Virus record (IMG/VR): IMGVR_UViG_3300046376_000226
Coordinates: 1 to 64,000 of that record
Direction: 5' to 3' (one strand)
Length of the DNA stretch: 64,000 nt
DNA from: a virus
Shown here: positions 16,551 to 23,636 of the stretch, one piece after another
Position numbering within the stretch: the first letter of the stretch is position 1
Layout: each line of letters opens with the position of its first letter
Notes under the pieces: model-generated
Databases searched by the model: none
Seen by the model: the letters and a program-made list of their open reading frames with translations, nothing else
Told to the model about the DNA's origin: nothing
Position numbers and translations under genes: made by a program

Positions 16551-16710
16551 AAAAGATCCGATAATAAAATGTTCGTAATGCCGCTGGGTCAGTAATCGTG
16601 CCTTCCTTGCGGTTGGCTAGACGATAGCTGATTCCGCTGGAGCGTGCCTCTCTAACCGTCGAAAGCGCGCGCCAGTCTAGCATTTGGATGAAAGCATGCT
16701 TTTTTCCCAC
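16462..16710 (-). CDS. Hypothetical basic protein
   Basis: 82 residues starting MGKKHAFIQMLDW; the KKHAF codons are the AAAGCATGCTTT palindrome. SYRLANRKEGTITDPAALRTF suggests a small winged fold. The 3' end overlaps the AT-hook-like gene by about 90 bp in another frame, so one of the two may be shorter than drawn. Confidence 0.5.
   Translation of the reverse strand: MGKKHAFIQMLDWRALSTVREARSSGISYRLANRKEGTITDPAALRTFYYRIFYGQKIKNDQETEKRERRLTPGGRQEGQTG
16691..16702. repeat. AAAGCATGCTTT palindrome at a gene start
   Basis: The fifth copy. It lies inside codons 3-6 of the gene that starts at 16710 and is followed by TTTT on the plus strand. A binding site here would repress by blocking transcription or early elongation. 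Confidence 0.6.
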
Positions 16711-16917
16711 TTATCTTAGATTATTAAAAAAGGGTATGGTTGTGATCTGGTAGTTTCCCACTGGATGGGTTTCAATCCAGGTCCGGGCCGCTAGTTCGCT
16801 CGAAAAGCCGAGCATGGCGAAATAGACGCCAGGGAAAGTGGGACTTTCCCTTTCCACCAGGTAGACGGTCTGGCAGACCGTCGCGATATCGTAGTTGAGC
16901 AGTGAATCAGTTTTCAT
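16711..16917 (-). CDS. Hypothetical small protein
   Basis: 68 residues, alpha/beta (TVCQTVYLVERE, VYFAMLGFSSELAARTWIET). It is the first gene after the Nop-like gene and has a promoter-like element about 190 bp upstream, leaving a long structured leader. No family recognised. Confidence 0.6.
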   Translation of the reverse strand: MKTDSLLNYDIATVCQTVYLVERESPTFPGVYFAMLGFSSELAARTWIETHPVGNYQITTIPFFNNLR

Positions 16918-16925
16918 TTTAGGAA

Positions 16926-16972
16926 AGTCCCGAGCAGGGTTCCCACCTGCGTCTCCCGGCGTCAGCCGGACT
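16926..16972 (-). ncRNA. Three-way-junction or tRNA-like RNA in a 5' leader
   Basis: On the minus strand AGTCC (16972-16968) pairs with GGACT (16930-16926). Between them are a short GGC-TGAC-GCC hairpin and a 5-bp stem GCAGG/CCTGC with a 7-nt loop. The loop and stem sizes resemble tRNA arms, but no acceptor or D-arm fits. It sits directly before the start codon of 16711-16917. It may be a cis-regulatory RNA or a decayed tRNA. Confidence 0.3.
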
Positions 16973-17108
16973 ATTTTACGCTTTATCCCAGTCTCCGGTC
17001 GAAGGCTCCCAAGATTCTCTATTCTGCGTAGCTACTGCATTTCGATACGTCTCAGTGTTGCAACGTGCCTCGAGTCGGTGACCGGCTCAAAACTATCGGA
17101 ACGCCACT

Positions 17109-17146
17109 AGCCTAAGGCCGGACATTTGAATTGTCAAGGGCTAATC
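17109..17146 (-). promoter_or_regulatory. Promoter-like module 1
   Basis: Minus strand: TTGATTAGCCC, then TTGACA (17137-17132), a 17-bp spacer starting ATTCAAA, and TAGGCT at -10. TTGACA is the perfect -35 consensus. The element's TGA is also the stop codon of the Nop-like gene. Five relatives lie between 22.2 and 26.9 kb. Here the next ATG is 190 bp away, unlike the others. Confidence 0.55.
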
Positions 17147-17960
17147 AATTAGGAGGGGGAATGATGCCGTCATGTCCCAGAACCTGCCCTACGTAAGGTC
17201 CTCTCACCGGCAGGCCGCGCGCCTTCCTACCCTCTCCCCAGTAGTGGACCAGGAAAATTTTGACGGCGCGGCGGCGCGCCTTGTTGTCGATGTGAGCGTC
17301 AGAGAGCTTACCCTCCAGTAGCCTGGTTTTCGTAACCGTGTCGTCCCGCCAGTTCTTGGTTGCGAGCAGCTCGGCCGCCGCTTTTTTGTAGTGGCCGGAC
17401 TCATTGCGCCGGATCTCCTCGGCCTTGAACTCCCGATACAAGCCGCCGTAAAAACATTCCTCCTGCCCCGAAAATTTGACAAACGAATCGCCAATTTTCC
17501 AGCAGAGGGTCTTCAGCCGGGAGTTGTATTGCAGTTTCTCGCCTTTGATCCGGCGATCGAAGCCGGGAGCCAAGCCCGCAAACTTCCAGAGCGCCGATGG
17601 ACTGTTCGCTTTGCTAATGTCGATATGCGCGGCTAAGCCAGCTGCTAGGACCGGGCCGATACCGTACTGAGAGTAAGCCCAGCGGGATTCTACCGGCGCA
17701 TCGCTCTCTACCCATTTCTGCAACTTAGCCTGGATAAGCGCCTCGCCAAAATGCAAGTACTCAAAGAACCAGGCATCGAGATCCCGTGGCTCTTCCGTTC
17801 GTTTTTTGGCGGCATGCCGTTTCCGGTGCTCCTGACAGTCGTAATATAGTTCGACGATTCGGGCCACACTTGAGGCTTCGATTTCGTAGGCTTTTACAAT
17901 CTCATTGATTAGGTCATTGCGCGCTAGTTTGACTAGTTCCTTGTGTTGTTCTTTTTTCAT
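17145..17960 (-). CDS. Nop-domain TIGR-associated (Tas-like) protein, nuclease-free
   Basis: 271 residues. Residues 98-160 match the C-terminal domain of IS110/IS116/IS902 transposases: YGIGPVLAAGLAAHID at 99-114, WKFAGLAPG at 125-133, then LQYNSRLKTLCWKIGDSF. That domain is related to the Nop domain of box C/D snoRNP proteins and of Tas proteins. The N-terminal 95 residues are helical, charged and probably coiled. The IS110 DEDD/RuvC-like nuclease domain is absent and no HNH motif is present, so it corresponds to the nuclease-free Tas form. The ATG lies inside a degenerate copy of the array repeat, so array and gene touch. Expected role: bind 36-nt guide RNAs from the array and find DNA. The alternative of a truncated IS110 transposase is less likely because of the array. 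Confidence 0.85.
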   Translation of the reverse strand: MKKEQHKELVKLARNDLINEIVKAYEIEASSVARIVELYYDCQEHRKRHAAKKRTEEPRDLDAWFFEYLHFGEALIQAKLQKWVESDAPVESRWAYSQYGIGPVLAAGLAAHIDISKANSPSALWKFAGLAPGFDRRIKGEKLQYNSRLKTLCWKIGDSFVKFSGQEECFYGGLYREFKAEEIRRNESGHYKKAAAELLATKNWRDDTVTKTRLLEGKLSDAHIDNKARRRAVKIFLVHYWGEGRKARGLPVRGPYVGQVLGHDGIIPPPN

Positions 17961-20171
17961 TCGCTCTTTCGCTATGGGTGTCTCTGTTTCGCTGGCTCGC
18001 TCATTCCGTATTGGGTGTCTCTTTCTTTTTGGCTCGCTCCTATGCTATGGGCGTCTCGGTTTCGCTGGCTCGCTAATTCATGATGGGTGCCTCTATCTTT
18101 TTGGCTCGCTAATTTGTTATGGGCGTCTCGTATCTACTGACTCGCTCATTCGCTGTGGGTGCCTCGTTCTTATTGGCTCGCTTCCGCTCCTGGGGCGTCT
18201 CTGGATTCGCGGCTCGCTCGTTTACGGTGGATGTTTTTTGGTATGTGGCTCGCTCCATTGAAGTGGCTGACGCTCTTCCAACATGACTCGCTCACGGCTT
18301 TCGGATGTCTCGCGAACAATGACTCGCTCCATTGAACTGGTTGTCTCTTTCATCATGGCTCGCTCGTACGCTCTGGATATCTCTCTTTTAGCGGCTCGCT
18401 CATTTTCGATGGGTGGCTCAGCTGCTCTGACTCGCTCGCGTATCGTGGATGGCTCGTGGGCAGCGGCTCGCTCGCACTCTCTGGTTGTCTTGTGGTTCAG
18501 GGCTCGCTCGCTGCTGATGGGTGTCTCATATGGTGTGGCTCGCTCGCGGCCCTTGGTCGTCTCATTAATTTTGGCTCGCTCTTTTGTGGTGAGTGTTTTT
18601 CCTTTTGCATGGCTCGCTCGTTCATCACGGTTATCTCTCGTAGAGTGGCTCGCTCCTGTCTGTTGGGTGCCTCTTAAACCTTGGCTACTGCATTCCTCCG
18701 CTTGCGATGTATGGGGTTCTCTATCCGTTCGACTCGCTCCTCGTCTTTTGGATATCTCGTCAGGGCTGGCTCGCTCTCACCTTTTGGGGCTCTTCATCGA
18801 CAATGGCTCGTTCCCCGGCTTTGGGTGTCTTTTACGGATTGACTCGCTCATCTTTAAGGTTGTGACTCAATGGTCATGGCTCGCTTCTTATTTCTTGGGT
18901 GTCTCTTGCCAGTTGGCTCGCTCCTAGAATATGTGGCTCTGTTCGGTTCCCTTGGCTCGCTCTCATGCGATGGGGTTCTCTCACCATACGGCTCGCTATT
19001 CCGTCTCTGGGCGTCTCCGGTATTGTGGCTCGCTATTGTCCAATGGGCGTCTTATGGATTCTGGCTCGCTTCTCATTGCTGGTTGTCTCGTATTGCTCGG
19101 CTCGCTCCAACTTAATGGGTGCCTCATCTGCTTGGCTCGCTCTCTTCGCGCGGTTATCTACAATCGCATGGCTCGCTCATCCGCGATGGGTTGCTCTTTC
19201 TGAATGGCTCGCTCCCATGCCTTGGGTATCTCACTTTGCTTGGCTCGCTCTTGCGTTATGGGTTGCTCGTCATGGATGGCTCGCTCATTCATTTTGGGAC
19301 TCTCTTTTGCCATGGCTCGCTCTTTACATCGGTGGGATAGCTCTTCTGATTTGACTCGCTCGTTCTGGTTGGATGGCTCATCAGGGTTGGCTCGCTCTTC
19401 CGTCTCAGGGTTTCTGTTTTCTCATGACTCGCTCTATTTGAATGGGTGCCTCTACAACCGTGACTCGCTCGCCTATTATGGGGTGACGTCCTCTTGATTG
19501 ACTCGCTCTCTCACTTTGGGTTTCTTGCTTGGCGCGGCTCGCTTAAGCTCTATGGGTTTCTCCTTGGTGTTGGCTCGCTCATTGTGCTTGGATGGCTACC
19601 GAATCAAGGCTCGCTTTCTTTTCTTGGATATCTCTCGATTAATGACTCGCTCCTCTCAATTGGGTGACTCTTCGAGAATGGCTCGCTAGTTTATCCTGGG
19701 GTTGCTCTTCTTGTAGTGGCTCGCTTTGTTTTCGCGTGGATGATTCACCTTCTGTGGCTCGCTCTTCATTTATGGGGTTCTCACGCAGGCTGGCTCGCTC
19801 GCACATGTTGGGTATGGGTAATCTCGCGTAGTCCGGCTCGCTCCAATGATTTGGGGTTCTCTATCGCTCTGGCTCGCTCCCGCTCTGTGGATGGCTCGTT
19901 ACCTATTGGCTCGCTTGTGATTCATGGGCGTCTTGCACCATTTGGCTAGCTCCTTTCGAATGGGCTCCTCAAGTTTCATGGCTCGCTTGTATATTGTGGG
20001 ATTACTCCGAGGGCTTGGCTCGCTTTACAGACGTGGGTTGCTCCGGGTTCCTGGCTCGCTCGTGACATATGGGCGTCTCGTACCTATTGGCTCGCTCGTT
20101 TATCCTGGGTTGCTCCTAATTGATGGCTCCGCTCGTTCGGCGACGGTTGTCTTTTGGGGCTCGGCTCGCTC
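17958..20171. repeat. TIGR array: 60 units with dual 9-nt spacers
   Basis: On the plus strand each unit reads GGCTCGCTC, variable 9, GGGTGTCTC-like, variable 9. I counted 61 copies of the first repeat (starts 17958, 17994, 18031, 18067 ... 20125, 20163) and thus 60 units; 40 are exactly 36 bp, the rest 35-48 (48 at 18683, 43 at 19792). GGCTCGCTC is nearly invariant (GACTCGCTC in 11 copies; last base sometimes T or A). The second repeat varies more (GGGCGTCTC, GGGTTGCTC, GGATGGCTC) but keeps GG at the start and mostly CTC at the end. Spacers are almost all different. This matches published TIGR arrays (edge repeat, spacer A, loop repeat, spacer B; 36-nt tigRNAs). The transcribed strand is not settled: minus would run into the Tas-like gene. 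It is not CRISPR: repeats are 9 bp and no cas genes exist. Confidence 0.93.
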
Positions 20172-20407
20172 TCCGAAAACTTCGTAGAGCTTGCCGCCAA
20201 AAGACAGGTCATTTTGATTGGTTTGGACCCAATCATATTCTCTGATAATTACCATAAAAAATGCCCTTTTCGACCCCCGCTTTAAACGCACCAGGTTGAC
20301 CGCAGGCGCGTCGCAAGGCCGAGCAGGTGCATTGGACCTGTGCGCAACGTTGCGCATCCTGGGGCATCCTCGAGCGTTTGTGGGCCATAGCCAAATGATG
20401 ACATGTG
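20172..20407 (-). promoter_or_regulatory. Array-distal flank, candidate leader
   Basis: A 236-bp stretch beyond the last repeat and before the next gene. It holds an AT-rich segment (20215-20265), the palindrome at 20341-20356, and a short minus-strand frame from ATG 20255 (MVIIREYDWVQTNQNDLSFG...) that runs on into the first two array units as ERAEP repeats before stopping. If the array is read on the minus strand, its promoter must be here. No convincing -35/-10 pair was found. The short frame may be the remnant of a gene. Confidence 0.4.
20341..20356. repeat. 16-bp perfect palindrome of the dispersed element
   Basis: TGCGCAACGTTGCGCA, the left half of the dispersed intergenic element, here without the GGCGCGCC-centred part. 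It lies in the array-distal flank. Confidence 0.75.
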
Positions 20408-20515
20408 TCAGGGTTTGCGCCTGGTTAAGTACTCCGAAAGCGCGATCAGCGTGAAGTACAAGATGATCGCCAAGGCACCACTCAAGAACCCTAGAAGGAA
20501 AGTGGTTACATCCAT
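20408..20515 (-). CDS. 35-residue membrane peptide
   Basis: Frame beginning MDVTTFLLGFLSGALAIILY, one membrane helix (about residues 5-27) followed by a short charged tail (SEYLTRRKP). It follows the upstream gene by 2 bp, so it is probably cotranslated. It is the last gene before the array flank. Function unknown. Confidence 0.45.
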   Translation of the reverse strand: MDVTTFLLGFLSGALAIILYFTLIALSEYLTRRKP

Positions 20516-20517
20516 AC

Positions 20518-20745
20518 CTATTGGACTAGCAGGTTCCGGATAATGACTCCAGCGCAGTCGCGCGCTGAGACGTGGGTGCCAGCCGGTGCGTTATCCTGGA
20601 GCGTCTGCCGCCAGTCCTCTGCCATGACGGCCGACAGCAGTGCCTGACCCTCTGAGCCCTTGGTCCAGGCGCTTGCTATCTGGATGATATAATGCCGGAC
20701 CCGTTCCCAGTACCGGGCATCGCGGTCGTAAACAGTCGCTTTCAT
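20518..20745 (-). CDS. Hypothetical small protein
   Basis: 75 residues from MKATVYDRDARYWERV; the start is fixed by an ATGA overlap with the upstream gene. Helical, with no recognised family. Last of a run of overlapping small genes that starts at 22279. Confidence 0.6.
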   Translation of the reverse strand: MKATVYDRDARYWERVRHYIIQIASAWTKGSEGQALLSAVMAEDWRQTLQDNAPAGTHVSARDCAGVIIRNLLVQ

Positions 20746-20960
20746 TTTGCCGCCTCGCACCATTTGTCAATGACCCGTTGGGCGGCTGCTATGGCCTGCC
20801 CGAGGCTTTCATAGTAGCCAGTGGTCTGGCCATCGGCGTGAGCCATCCAGGTGAGCACTCCCTGACTATAATAGGAGTGGATGCCGATCTCGTGCTGCCG
20901 GTATTCGATTACGTGATCGTATCGGACCAGCCGGTCGTTAAGTCTAAATGCGTACCTCAT
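20742..20960 (-). CDS. Hypothetical small protein
   Basis: 72 residues from MRYAFRLNDRLVRYDHVIEY; ATGA overlap with the preceding stop selects this start. Beta-rich first half with a helical tail (LGQAIAAAQRVIDKWCEAAK), a layout shared by several small proteins in this region (compare 25125-25343). Confidence 0.6.
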   Translation of the reverse strand: MRYAFRLNDRLVRYDHVIEYRQHEIGIHSYYSQGVLTWMAHADGQTTGYYESLGQAIAAAQRVIDKWCEAAK

Positions 20961-21169
20961 AGTGGAATCCATTTACCCTGGACTAAGCGAGCGGCGGCTT
21001 TGATGTCGCCGTAGCCTTTGCGCGAATCATACGTCCGGACTTCGCCGCCGTTAGCCAGGCGGACGCCAATGGTGCTCCCTTTGACGAAGATCACCTCGGC
21101 GGGAGTATTGTTGCCTCCCTTACCGGTGACTAGAACGTAGTCACCGGCTCGTAGCGTGCTCACTTTCAT
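20957..21169 (-). CDS. Hypothetical small beta-rich protein
   Basis: 70 residues from MKVSTLRAGDYVLVTGKGGN, probably a small SH3-like barrel (AGDYVLVTG, PAEVIFVKGSTIGVRL). ATGA overlap with the upstream stop. Function unknown. Confidence 0.6.
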   Translation of the reverse strand: MKVSTLRAGDYVLVTGKGGNNTPAEVIFVKGSTIGVRLANGGEVRTYDSRKGYGDIKAAARLVQGKWIPL

Positions 21170-21510
21170 CGGGAGAGAGCGTCGTAAGTACTTGGGCTTT
21201 CCCACCGGTCATGAAGTGCGATCGGTTGTTCGCTCGGGAACCGGCTATCACTGGAATAGATGAAGTTCCCGCCAAACATTGGACCCACTAAACCCTTTGG
21301 TTGATAAACTGGTTCAGCGTGCAGATAATTTCCTCGGCGCACCAAGCGCACAGGAGGTCGTTCTGGGTTGGGTGCGAAGATCTCAGCCTCTTTACCCAAC
21401 TCGACTAAGGTCACTTCCTCGCACTGGCTGCTGACGCCTCCGTTGCTGCAATCCCAGCCGCATTTGTAGATCAGGCATACGAGCCCTAGCATAGATTCAG
21501 AGTTGCTCAT
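21166..21510 (-). CDS. Hypothetical protein
   Basis: 114 residues with a short hydrophobic N-terminus (MLGLVCLIYKCGWDC) and Cys residues. Overlaps both neighbours by 4 bp. No family recognised. Confidence 0.55.
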   Translation of the reverse strand: MSNSESMLGLVCLIYKCGWDCSNGGVSSQCEEVTLVELGKEAEIFAPNPERPPVRLVRRGNYLHAEPVYQPKGLVGPMFGGNFIYSSDSRFPSEQPIALHDRWESPSTYDALSR

Positions 21511-21821
21511 AGCTCACCTCCGTTGCGGCTGCGCCAGTACTCCATCACGTACTCACGCAGTGCCTGCTTAGTGGGTAAGCCGCCCAGTCCTTTATTGGCA
21601 ACGGTATCCCTGCTGACAGACCATTGGTCCTCGGACTTGAGGTCCGCATAGAACAAGCCTCCCTGCTCGTACCAGTAGCCAAGCGGATGGTAATCACCTC
21701 CGTTTGTCAGTTTGGTGCTATCACCGGTCAAGCGAGGTCGACCCGGTCCGTCGCTACCGCAGGCCACTACCAGTCCACTTTTCCTCAGTACCACGCGCCG
21801 TTTGCCATACATCATGCTCAT
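21507..21821 (-). CDS. Hypothetical protein
   Basis: 104 residues, basic N-terminus (YGKRRVVLRKSGLVV), Gly-rich loops and an acidic helix near the C-terminus. Overlaps neighbours as ATGA. No family recognised. Confidence 0.55.
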   Translation of the reverse strand: MSMMYGKRRVVLRKSGLVVACGSDGPGRPRLTGDSTKLTNGGDYHPLGYWYEQGGLFYADLKSEDQWSVSRDTVANKGLGGLPTKQALREYVMEYWRSRNGGEL

Positions 21822-22279
21822 AGCGCACCTCCTTCCATCAGGGCGGCGCAGTCAGGCCCGATTCCCCGGTCTATCGACTCGGGCACAGTCAGCGTGCGCC
21901 CACAGCGCCCACAGCGTCCTTCATGCCTCACCACTAGCTCTGGGTGCAGTTCGGTGCTCGTGTAAAAGAACCGGAACGCAGCCACTGGGCCAGTCGCGAT
22001 GCCTAAGCGGCTTTTGGCCGTGAGCGTGAATTGCCCATTGCGAATTAAGCCCAGGTAAGTGAACCCGTCGTCATCCGCTGAACCGCTAGTCAGCAAATTG
22101 ACGAAGTAGACGCCAGGCTGGGGCCGCTGGGTTTGCCGGTCAGTGGCCTGTTTTACTTTGTACGTGTAATGGGTGCCAGTCCGAGTGGACTGTAGAGTGA
22201 GAATGGCGTTGCCAGCGAGTGCGAAGGCTTTCGCGTCCTCGATGCTGGCAAACTTGTGGTCGGAAACTTCAGCTTGCAT
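21818..22279 (-). CDS. DUF6011-like zinc-ribbon protein
   Basis: 153 residues. The C-terminus GRCGRCGRTLTVPESIDRGI then GPDCAALM is the CxxC...GIGPxC knuckle shared by many phage proteins (DUF6011 type). The N-terminal 100 residues are beta-rich. First gene of the cluster, only a few bases after a promoter-like module. Probably binds nucleic acid or a partner through zinc; precise role unknown. Confidence 0.7.
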   Translation of the reverse strand: MQAEVSDHKFASIEDAKAFALAGNAILTLQSTRTGTHYTYKVKQATDRQTQRPQPGVYFVNLLTSGSADDDGFTYLGLIRNGQFTLTAKSRLGIATGPVAAFRFFYTSTELHPELVVRHEGRCGRCGRTLTVPESIDRGIGPDCAALMEGGAL

Positions 22280-22285
22280 ATCTTC

Positions 22286-22325
22286 TTCTTAAGGCCGGAG
22301 CCTTTGATTGTCAAGGGCTAATCAA
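22286..22325 (-). promoter_or_regulatory. Promoter-like module 2
   Basis: Minus strand: TTGATTAGCCC, TTGACA (22314-22309), 17-bp spacer, TAAGAA. The ATG of the next gene is only 6 bp beyond the -10-like box, so transcripts would be leaderless or the AAGAAG there doubles as a ribosome-binding site. The TGA/TAG in the element terminates the upstream gene. Confidence 0.6.
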
Positions 22326-22642
22326 GCGTCTTGGATCTTATTCGGAAAGAAGCTTTCCAGGGCGTCAGTTTCCCCATAGCTCTGAAGCCATTCAAACGCT
22401 TCGTCATCAGTGAAGACCTGCCACTGGCTCCCGCCGCACCAGGAATTATTCCCGCAGGATTGGGCGTATCGGGTCAGTGCCCCACCTACGCCAACCATAA
22501 AGAATTGGCCCTTAGGCGTCCGGTAGAGGGTTTCGGTCACAGAATGGAAATCGGAGGGCGAAAGCCGGTTCCAATATTCCGCGATCTTAGTGGCGGTTTC
22601 AGTGTTGTAGCGTTTGCCTTCGATGATCTTAATGGTTTGCAT
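22322..22642 (-). CDS. Hypothetical protein
   Basis: 106 residues with MQTIKIIEGKRYNTETATKI at the N-terminus and an aromatic/Gly middle (FFMVGVGGALTRY). The start IKIIEGKxYNTETA is a pattern seen in small uncharacterised phage and plasmid proteins. Compare MKKVIKVYEGESYHADRL of 23418-23636, which shares the opening strand. Confidence 0.6.
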   Translation of the reverse strand: MQTIKIIEGKRYNTETATKIAEYWNRLSPSDFHSVTETLYRTPKGQFFMVGVGGALTRYAQSCGNNSWCGGSQWQVFTDDEAFEWLQSYGETDALESFFPNKIQDA

Positions 22643-22682
22643 ATACGTTTTTTCTTTATTGAGTTTGGTTGTTAATTGGAAA

Positions 22683-22880
22683 TCAATCGAGCGTCTCTTG
22701 CTCCCAGTGTGTGCCCAGTTCGGCCAGTTTCTCCACTAACCACTGGTAATCATCAGGTATCATGCCTTCAGTAAGCCGCCCTGATTCAATCATGTCGGAA
22801 AGTCCATCGTGGAGTTCGCCGTAACCAAGGAGCGTCTCGTGCTCCTGGTCGTTGGAATCGTCCTTTAATTGCATGCTCAT
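22683..22880 (-). CDS. Small acidic protein
   Basis: 65 residues, very acidic and helical. Overlaps the upstream zinc-ribbon gene by 4 bp. No family recognised. Confidence 0.55.
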   Translation of the reverse strand: MSMQLKDDSNDQEHETLLGYGELHDGLSDMIESGRLTEGMIPDDYQWLVEKLAELGTHWEQETLD

Positions 22881-23068
22881 ATGTCTCGTTGTTCGTTTAC
22901 AGAGTTTTCAGTGTCGCGGTTCGCGGCGGCGCAGTAGCCGCAGATCTGATCCTCGGCCGGACATTCACCGCCACACTCGATGCAGCGTCCTTCACCGGAC
23001 TCTTCGTCCGGCTCTGGCTGGGGCGCGTCATCGAGGTCGCTGCGGGTTTTCCAGGCGTCGTAGCTCAT
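22877..23068 (-). CDS. Small zinc-ribbon protein
   Basis: 63 residues. CIECGGECPAEDQICGYC holds two CxxC pairs of a rubredoxin-like zinc ribbon in an acidic protein. Start overlaps the upstream stop (ATGA). Probably a protein- or nucleic-acid-binding adaptor. Confidence 0.65.
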   Translation of the reverse strand: MSYDAWKTRSDLDDAPQPEPDEESGEGRCIECGGECPAEDQICGYCAAANRDTENSVNEQRDI

Positions 23069-23202
23069 AGTTCCTTTACGGTTTCGCGAGTTATGTACTG
23101 GTTGAGATTGTCGGAGTATTCCTCGCTAAATTCCTCGTCTGCTTCCGCTCTGCTTTCCGCGTCAATAACCACTTCGCAAGTGATGGTATATTTGAAGATC
23201 AT
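23065..23202 (-). CDS. 45-residue hypothetical protein
   Basis: MIFKYTITCEVVIDAESRAE..., one beta hairpin followed by an acidic helix. ATGA overlaps at both ends (23065-23068 and 23199-23202) show that it is translated with its neighbours. Function unknown. Confidence 0.6.
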   Translation of the reverse strand: MIFKYTITCEVVIDAESRAEADEEFSEEYSDNLNQYITRETVKEL

Positions 23203-23375
23203 TGGATCTCCTCCTTTCCGTCGCGCGCGTAGATCCGATAAACCTCATCTTTAAACGCTGTCATTTGAGCCATCGCAAAAAGCTCACCCCGTCCAGTATT
23301 TTGGAAATGCTTCAATTCCAGCTCTAGTTGAAGGGCGATCTTTTGGAGTTCTTTCTCTTTTGCTATTTCAATCAT
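23199..23375 (-). CDS. 58-residue helical protein
   Basis: MIEIAKEKELQKIALQLELE..., a Glu/Lys/Leu-rich helix likely to form a coiled coil. It starts 6 bp downstream of promoter-like module 3, with AAGGTGAGG as ribosome-binding site. Function unknown. Confidence 0.6.
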   Translation of the reverse strand: MIEIAKEKELQKIALQLELELKHFQNTGRGELFAMAQMTAFKDEVYRIYARDGKEEIQ

Positions 23376-23381
23376 ACCTCA

Positions 23382-23420
23382 CCTTTAAAGCCGGACGTTT
23401 GAATTGTCAAGTGAATATCA
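23382..23420 (-). promoter_or_regulatory. Promoter-like module 3
   Basis: Minus strand: TTTGATATTCAC, TTGACA (23410-23405), 17-bp spacer (ATTCAAA start), TAAAGG, then the ATG after 6 bp. The TGA of TTTGATATT is the stop of the 23418-23636 gene. Confidence 0.6.
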
Positions 23421-23636
23421 AAGCGCCATGCCTTTTCGAATAAATGCTGCAACGCTTGCGGGACTGTAAGACTTGTGATCGCCGTCGATATTCACCTCGA
23501 CGTAACACATCGTTTCTCTCGTTCTGTCTTCGTGCTCTCCGAATATCGGAATGAAATACCTATGAGTGCTGACGCCTTCCCGCAGCCGGTCCGCGTGATA
23601 TGATTCGCCTTCGTAGACCTTGATAACTTTCTTCAT
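23418..23636 (-). CDS. Hypothetical small protein
   Basis: 72 residues, MKKVIKVYEGESYHADRLRE at the start, beta-rich middle (TMCYVEVNIDGDH). Overlaps the upstream gene (ATGA) and ends inside promoter-like module 3. Confidence 0.6.
   Translation of the reverse strand: MKKVIKVYEGESYHADRLREGVSTHRYFIPIFGEHEDRTRETMCYVEVNIDGDHKSYSPASVAAFIRKGMAL

Noticed and set aside
16921-16990. A complete tRNA on the minus strand.
   Set aside because: Arms resembling an anticodon arm and T-arm exist, but no matching acceptor 5' half or D-arm was found and the T-loop lacks the TTCRA pattern.
17145-17960. Plain IS110 insertion sequence.
   Set aside because: The N-terminal DEDD/RuvC-like nuclease is missing and no second IS end was seen; the adjoining 60-unit array explains the domain better as a Tas-type protein.
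18283-19949. Long open frames on the plus strand rich in ARS/TRS and similar repeats across the array.
   Set aside because: The 36-bp unit is a multiple of three, so the repeats translate into periodic peptides in several frames; no ribosome-binding sites or conserved domain, and the frames break at every length change of the array.
17958-20171. CRISPR array.
   Set aside because: Repeats are 9 bp and alternate between two types with 9-bp spacers; no cas genes or adaptation genes are present.
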